Made by a program: the position numbers and the translations under genes. DNA of 64,000 nucleotides from a virus. Positions 43,246 to 64,000 of the stretch are shown here, in pieces. The notes beneath the pieces were generated by a model, which worked only from the letters and a program-made list of their open reading frames with translations, was not told where the DNA came from and searched no databases. Each line of letters opens with the position of its first letter. The first letter of the stretch is position 1. The stretch lies in the IMG/VR virus record IMGVR_UViG_3300022752_000020, positions 62,001 to 126,000 of that record. The stretch is one strand, 5' to 3'.

Positions 43246-44888
43246 TGCCTGAAATTAATAGATCAACTCTTGAAGGTGAAGGTACTAGTAAAGAAGATGG
43301 ACTGATATTGGCCATTGTGGTCAGTCATTTAGATCCTGATTATATGGGTAGCCTGCAAGTGGAAAAATTACGACAAGTTGGAAATGATCGTAAAAGAACA
43401 GGACAACTGGCCACTGTAAAATATGTAAGTCCATTCATAGGTGTTACCAGTGCAGAATTTAATAGTAAAGTAAATGATTACAATGGAACTCAAAAAAGTT
43501 ATGGATTTTGGGCCATACCACCAGATGTAGGTACCACAGTGGTCTGTTTCTTTGTAGATGGTGATCCAGCTAGGGGATATTATATAGGTAGCATACAGGA
43601 TAAAGACATGAATTTTATGATACCTGGCTATGCTGCTACTAGTTTTAATCAAGATGGGGAAGAAGAACGTGTACCTGTAGCTGAATACAATAAAAAAGCT
43701 GACTTACCAATTAAAAAAGATACTACCAGAATTGAAAAACCACAGCATCCATTTACCACAGTACTAAAAGATCAAGGTTTACTACGTGATGATGTAAGAG
43801 GCATAACCACTAGTAGTGCTCGTAGAGAATGGCCCAGTGCTGTATTAGGTATTAGTACACCAGGACCTATAGACAAAGATGGCCCAAAAGGAAAAGTAGG
43901 TAAACACGAAGACGAAGTTAGTAAAATGCCTATAAGTAGGTTAGGCGGTAGTAGTTTTGTTATGGATGATGGAGATGACAAATTTCTACGTAGAAAAAAC
44001 GCCAGTGAAGGTCCACCTGATTATGCTGCTGTAGAGGATGATGAATTAGATGGTGATAAAAAAATATTACACAATGAACTCATACGCATACGTACACGCA
44101 CTGGACATCAAATATTATTACACAATAGTGAAGACCTTATCTATATAGGAAATGCACGTGGTACAGCATGGATAGAATTAAGCAGTGATGGAAAGATGGA
44201 TATATTCACTGAAGACAGTGTAAACGTACATGCTAAAAACGACTTTAATCTATATGCTGACCGAGATATAAACATGGAAGCAGGACGTAACTTTAACATT
44301 AAAGTAAAAGAAGAAATGCATACACATGTTTTAAAAGATAGTATCTTAATTGTAGAAGAAAATCAAAAAATACACATCAAAAAAGATGTTGATATAACCT
44401 ATGATATGACATTTCAACATAAGGTCAAACAAGATGTAAACATTCAATTTGACACTAACTACCTACACAAAGTTGGCAGTAACTATGACTTCAATGCAGG
44501 TGGACATATCTATATGACTAGTGGTGGCAGTAATGAAACACAAGCTGGAGGAAATATTATAGAAACAGCACCACAGATTCATATGAACGGGCCAAGGGCG
44601 GCCACCGCTGCCATAGCCAGTCAAGCAGAATTACCTCAAATATTAAAAACTCATAGTGTCCCAGATCAAGAAGGTAGTGAATTATTTCAAACTATTATGC
44701 GTAGAGTACCTATTAAGGAACCTTGGTGTCACCATGAAAATTTGGATCCTGTAGAATTCAAGCCAGATAAAACAGATCGTGATATAGATGGTAGATATGA
44801 AGGTAATAGCGAAAGTATACTAAAAGTTCCTGATTTTTTCAAACAGTACACTACAAAGTATGATACTTTTAATAAGGTCAAAACATAA
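43245..44888 (+). CDS. 5: Baseplate central spike gp5 without a visible lysozyme domain (547 aa)
   Basis: The N-terminal 130 residues form the OB-fold type seen in gp5/VgrG (L-A-I-V-V-S-H-L-D, then G-F-W-A-I-P-P-D-V-G-T-T-V-V). Residues about 290-445 give a triple beta-helix needle: D-G-K-M-D-I-F-T-E-D-S-V-N-V, D-I-N-M-E-A-G-R-N-F-N-I and H-I-Y-M-T-S-G-G. In T4 a lysozyme domain lies between. Here residues about 140-285 are polar linker without an E-x8-D/C-x5-T lysozyme pattern. The start overlaps the previous stop (TAATG). Confidence 0.85.
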   Translation: MPEINRSTLEGEGTSKEDGLILAIVVSHLDPDYMGSLQVEKLRQVGNDRKRTGQLATVKYVSPFIGVTSAEFNSKVNDYNGTQKSYGFWAIPPDVGTTVVCFFVDGDPARGYYIGSIQDKDMNFMIPGYAATSFNQDGEEERVPVAEYNKKADLPIKKDTTRIEKPQHPFTTVLKDQGLLRDDVRGITTSSARREWPSAVLGISTPGPIDKDGPKGKVGKHEDEVSKMPISRLGGSSFVMDDGDDKFLRRKNASEGPPDYAAVEDDELDGDKKILHNELIRIRTRTGHQILLHNSEDLIYIGNARGTAWIELSSDGKMDIFTEDSVNVHAKNDFNLYADRDINMEAGRNFNIKVKEEMHTHVLKDSILIVEENQKIHIKKDVDITYDMTFQHKVKQDVNIQFDTNYLHKVGSNYDFNAGGHIYMTSGGSNETQAGGNIIETAPQIHMNGPRAATAAIASQAELPQILKTHSVPDQEGSELFQTIMRRVPIKEPWCHHENLDPVEFKPDKTDRDIDGRYEGNSESILKVPDFFKQYTTKYDTFNKVKT

Positions 44889-45328
44889 TGAGCATACAAA
44901 GACTATATGAAAATACAGTGGTTAAAGGTGATAATAGGGGATCAAAGCCACCCTTACCTAGAACTTATAGGGGGTTTAGCACAGTGAGCCCAGATAGTGA
45001 AAACTTTAGCCTTTATGATTTAAGCCTGATAAAACAAGATTTACTCAATCATTTTCATATTAGACAAGGTGAGAAATTAAATGATCCTACTTTTGGTACT
45101 ATAATATGGGATTTAATTTTTGAACCTTTGACACAAGATGTAAAACAATTGGTATTAGATAATGTAACAGCTATAATAAATTACGATCCAAGGGTACAAG
45201 CTAATAGTATCATTGTAAGCAGTTATCAAACAGGTATACAAATCGAATGCGAATTGACCTATTTGCCCTATAATGTCAGTGAAAAAATACGGTTTAGATT
45301 TGATCAAAGTTTGGGTTTGATAGGTTAA
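44888..45328 (+). CDS. 25: Baseplate wedge subunit gp25 (146 aa)
   Basis: A GPW/gp25-family protein with L-L-N-H-F-H-I-R-Q-G-E-K-L, F-G-T-I-I-W-D-L-I-F-E-P and D-P-R-V-Q-A-N-S-I. The E-P and R-Q-G-E segments are the family hallmarks. The length matches T4 gp25 (132). It overlaps the gp5 stop by one base. It nucleates sheath assembly together with gp6 and gp53. Confidence 0.93.
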   Translation: MSIQRLYENTVVKGDNRGSKPPLPRTYRGFSTVSPDSENFSLYDLSLIKQDLLNHFHIRQGEKLNDPTFGTIIWDLIFEPLTQDVKQLVLDNVTAIINYDPRVQANSIIVSSYQTGIQIECELTYLPYNVSEKIRFRFDQSLGLIG

Positions 45329-45334
45329 TAAATA
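45327..45334 (+). promoter_or_regulatory. Late promoter-like AATAAATA before gp6
   Basis: The only real gap in this operon (23 nt) begins with AATAAATA and is followed by AAGGA as the gp6 ribosome binding site. It may be an internal late promoter. The box alone is weak evidence in A+T-rich DNA. Confidence 0.35.
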
Positions 45335-45351
45335 AGAAATAAGGAAGTTTT

Positions 45352-48300
45352 ATGTCATCCACTGATAGACAAAATAGATTGCTTGTAGCCGAAGATTGGA
45401 AGAGGATCTATCAAAGTTTCAAAAACGCTGATTTTACCAGCTATGATTTTGAAAATTTGCGTAGAGTAATGATAAACTATCTTCGTGAAAACTATCCTGA
45501 AGATTTTAATGACTATATTGAAAGCAGTGAATATCTAGCACTCATAGACATGATTGCTTTTTTAGGTCAAAGTTTTGCCTTTCGTGTGGACCTAAATGCT
45601 CGTGAAAACTTTCTAGAACTAGCAGAACGTAGAGAAAGTATATTAAGATTAGCACGTACTCTAAGTTATAATGCTAAACGTAATAAACCAGCTACTGGTT
45701 TACTAAAATGGGAAAGTATTAGTACCACTGAAGATGTTATAGATAGTAATGGACGTAACATCAGTAATCAAGAAATTGCTTGGAATGATCCTAGTAACGC
45801 TAATTGGTTAGATCAGTTTATTAGAATAATTAATGCGGCATTGCCTATGACTGCACAATTTGGTAGCCCAGACTCATCAGAAAAAATATTCAATATACCT
45901 ACTGAACAATATAGATTGCAAACTGTAGGAACAAGCGTGCCTGTATATGCTTTTACCAAGGCAGTTGACGGTCGTAATATGAATTTTGAACTAGTAAGTA
46001 CAGTGATCAAAGATAATAATATCGAAGAAGAACCACCATTAGCTGGACGTAGACTAAGTTTTATATACCGAGATGATGGTAAAGGTGCAGCCAGCAACAG
46101 TAACGGTTTCTTTTTATTGTTCAAACAAGGTGGATTGAATACGGGTACATTTACATTAAGTGAACCAACAACTAATGAAATAGTAGATATTGATGCAACT
46201 AATATAAATGATAGTGATGTATGGTTATACAAACTCAATGCCAACGGTAGTGAAAGCGAATACTGGGACAAAGTTACAAACTTTGAAGCTAATAATATTA
46301 TCTATAACAGTGTAAAAAAGAATATAAAAAATATCTATAATATTATTACTAGAACTAATGATAGAATAAGTTTAGTTTTTAGTGATGGCGTATTCGGTAA
46401 TCTTCCATTAGGTACTTTTAGAATATATTATAGAACTAGTAATGGTGTAAGCTATACAATTAATCCAAAAGATATGCGTAGTGTCAGTGTAGATGTAAGT
46501 TATCTATCAAATACAGGGCAATTAGAAGTATTAAGCATAGCGATGAGTCTACAAACCAGTGTATCTAACAGCAGTCCTAGCGAAAGTGATGATGAAATTA
46601 AGGCTAAGGCTCCTGCTACATACTATACTCAAAATAGAATGATCACAGCGGAGGATTATAATATTAGTCCTCTAAGTGTAGATCAAGATGTTTTAAAAAT
46701 TAAAGCTGTTAATAGATCAAGTAGTGGTATCAGTAGATATTTTGATCTTATAGATCCAACAGGCAAATACAGTAGTACTGATTTATTCAGTGATGATGGT
46801 ATAATTTATAGAGAAGAATATGAAGACAGTTTTAGATTTACCTATAAAAATCGTGTAGATATACAGGCTGTAATTATAAATCAAGTGTTACCTTATCTAA
46901 GTAAAATCAGCATTCGTAATTATTATTATCAAAAATTTGGTAGAATTGTTTTAGATTTAAGTGCTGAATCACGCATCATATGGCAGCAAAATACTGAAGG
47001 TACAAATTATAGCACAGGTAAATTTAAAAATAATGATCAAGTTATACTTGGATATAATTCAAATAATACATTTAAAAGTTTAGAGTCAGGTGCTTTATTA
47101 AAATTTGTTGCTCCTGATAATTATGCTTTTTTACGCTCAGAAAATAATAGATTAGTAAATTCAAACTTACCTAACACTACCAAATACATTTGGGCTAAAC
47201 TAGTAACTATAACCAATGATGGGTTAGTTGAAAGTTTAGATGATGGTAGCGGACCTATCACATTAAATGAAAAAATTCCTAATAATGCCATAATCACTGA
47301 AATTATACCAAAATGGACTATAACATTAGATGACGTCACAGTAACATTAATGAATGATTTAATATTCAATAATAGAGACTTTGGTCTACGTTATGATTTA
47401 GATACAAAAACTTGGCAATTAATATTTGATACTAACTTAAATCTTGTAGATCCCTTCAATATAGGAAGAACTGGAGATATTAGCAATCAAAAATTAGATA
47501 GTAGTTGGTTATTGAGTTTTACTACAGATACAGAAAAATATACTGTACTCAGTCGTAACCTAAGTTACATATTTGAAAGTGATAAAAAAATTAGATTTTA
47601 TTATGATAAAACTAACAAAGTTTTTGACACTAAAACTAATAAAATTATAAAAGATAAAATTAGTATTTTAAACATTAATACTATTCCAGATTCGCCTTAT
47701 ACACCTTTAAATTATTCAATAGATTGGGAAATAATAAATGAATTTATTGGTAATGATGGATACATCGACACCAAGAAAATTGAAATTACCTTTAAAGACT
47801 CCAATGATGATGGTGTTGTAGATGATCCAGATATTTTTAACTTAGTTGTAAGTCCTAGTACTACTGATCTTTATAAATTTGTTGTGCTTAAAAAGTATGA
47901 AACAAGTACAGGACAAATAGATTACGCTTGGATTGAAAATATAGGTTCTGACGGAAATATATTAATTCATATAGCTAATACTTTTACTAATATTCCATCT
48001 AATTATTTTATAGATAAAAAATATGTTTATGTCTATGATACAGATACATTATTTCAATATGACATGCTTTTAAATAAATTTGTAGTAAGTTTGGACTATA
48101 AAGTATACCAAGGACGTAAAGGTCTTAAATTCCATTATATACACAGTGCTGATTATGAAGCCAGAATTGATCCAGGTTATAGCAATTTTATGGATCTATA
48201 TGTTTTAACCAAACAATATGATATTAGTTTTAGACAATGGCTATTAGGTAGTATAGATCAAGAGCCCATGCCGCCTAGTACAGATCAATTGGCTATAACA

Positions 48301-48800
48301 TTAGGTAGTAAATTGGAACAAATTAAGGCAATGAGTGATGAAATTATATATCATCCTATTAGATATAAAATATTGTTTGGAGCAAAGGCTATATCAAATC
48401 TAAGAGCCAGTTTTAAATTAGTCAAAAACCAAGAACAAATTATCAGTGACAATGATCTTAAATCTAGGGTATTAAACAGCATAAATGAATTTTTTAGTTT
48501 AGAGAATTGGGATTTTGGTGATAGTTTCTATTTCAGTGAATTAGTTGCTTATATAATGAATAGAACAGCACCTTTTTTGGTAAACATTGTAATTGTACCA
48601 AGACAAGAGAATTTAACTTTTGGTAGTTTGTTTGAAATTAAAGCTGAAAATGATCAAATTTTCATAAGTGGTGCTACCAGTGAGGATTTAGAGATAATAG
48701 ATAGTATTACAACAAGTAGCCTTAATGCCACAGGGCTTATCAGTACTAATAATACTGTATTAAGTCAGCAATTTATTGAAAGCAGAGTGAGAGATAATTA

Positions 48801-48801
<1 letters not shown>
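45352..48801 (+). CDS. 6: Baseplate wedge subunit gp6 (1,149 aa)
   Basis: The N-terminal 120 residues carry F-T-S-Y-D-F-E-N-L-R, L-I-D-M-I-A-F-L-G-Q-S and R-V-D-L-N-A-R-E-N-F-L. R-R-E-S-I-L-R-L-A follows and is a strong gp6/baseplate J-type signature. The middle has R-M-I-T-A-E-D-Y-N and the C-terminal part L-G-S-K-L-E-Q-I-K. T4 gp6 has 660 aa, so about 490 residues are extra, mostly in the region 480-950. The start ATG is at 45352 behind AAGGA. Confidence 0.92.

Positions 48802-64000
<15,199 letters not shown>

Overview
The window is about 64 kb of a T4-like tailed phage (myovirus) genome with low G+C and nearly gap-free coding. It carries the T4 morphogenesis set in the arrangement seen in marine T4-like phages: portal gp20, prohead protease gp21, scaffold gp22, capsid gp23, baseplate gp26, gp48, gp53, gp5, gp25, gp6 and gp10-like, recombination nuclease gp46/gp47, and late sigma factor gp55. 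I see no tRNA genes, no photosynthesis genes and no other metabolic gene that would point to one host. A marine bacterial host is an inference from the style of the structural proteins.

Left arm (1-31,586, all minus strand, listed in transcription order from the right): tape measure-like protein (1,437 aa, with a 66-nt minisatellite), gp20, an 80-aa protein, a methyltransferase-like protein, a putative glycan-modifying protein, a gp67-like acidic core protein, gp21, gp22 and gp23. A strong terminator follows gp23. Then come a glycosyltransferase-like gene and a run of virion or fibre proteins with modular and tandem repeats. The run ends in a giant gene of at least 3,779 codons that leaves the window at base 1.

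Middle (31,587-39,393): gp26 is on the plus strand, divergent from the tape measure gene. Its end carries a T-TTT-TTC slippery site followed by a 77-codon -1 frame with no ATG, GTG or TTG start, so a frameshifted tail-assembly-chaperone product is likely. On the minus strand lie gp55, gp47 and gp46 (linked by 4-nt stop/start overlaps), an 80-aa protein, a glycosyltransferase-like protein, a GIY-YIG nuclease, a 442-nt non-coding stretch rich in strong hairpins, and an unknown 312-aa protein. A consensus sigma70-type promoter drives gp55 and lies back to back with a T4-late-type promoter for the baseplate operon.

Right arm (39,394-64,000, all plus strand, translationally coupled): gp48, gp53, an 839-aa hub protein, gp5 (no lysozyme domain visible), gp25, gp6, a 4,915-aa giant protein in the gp7/gp8 position, and the start of a gp10-like protein that runs into a collagen-like Gly-X-Y region and leaves the window.

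The genes fit one programme. The gp55 operon is made early or middle from a host-type promoter. gp55 then turns on TATAAATA-like late promoters in front of the head, tail and baseplate genes. The two giant genes at the ends of the window make up about 40% of it. The points most worth following up are the gp26 frameshift, the structured RNA next to the GIY-YIG gene, the giant repeat protein, and the tape-measure minisatellite.
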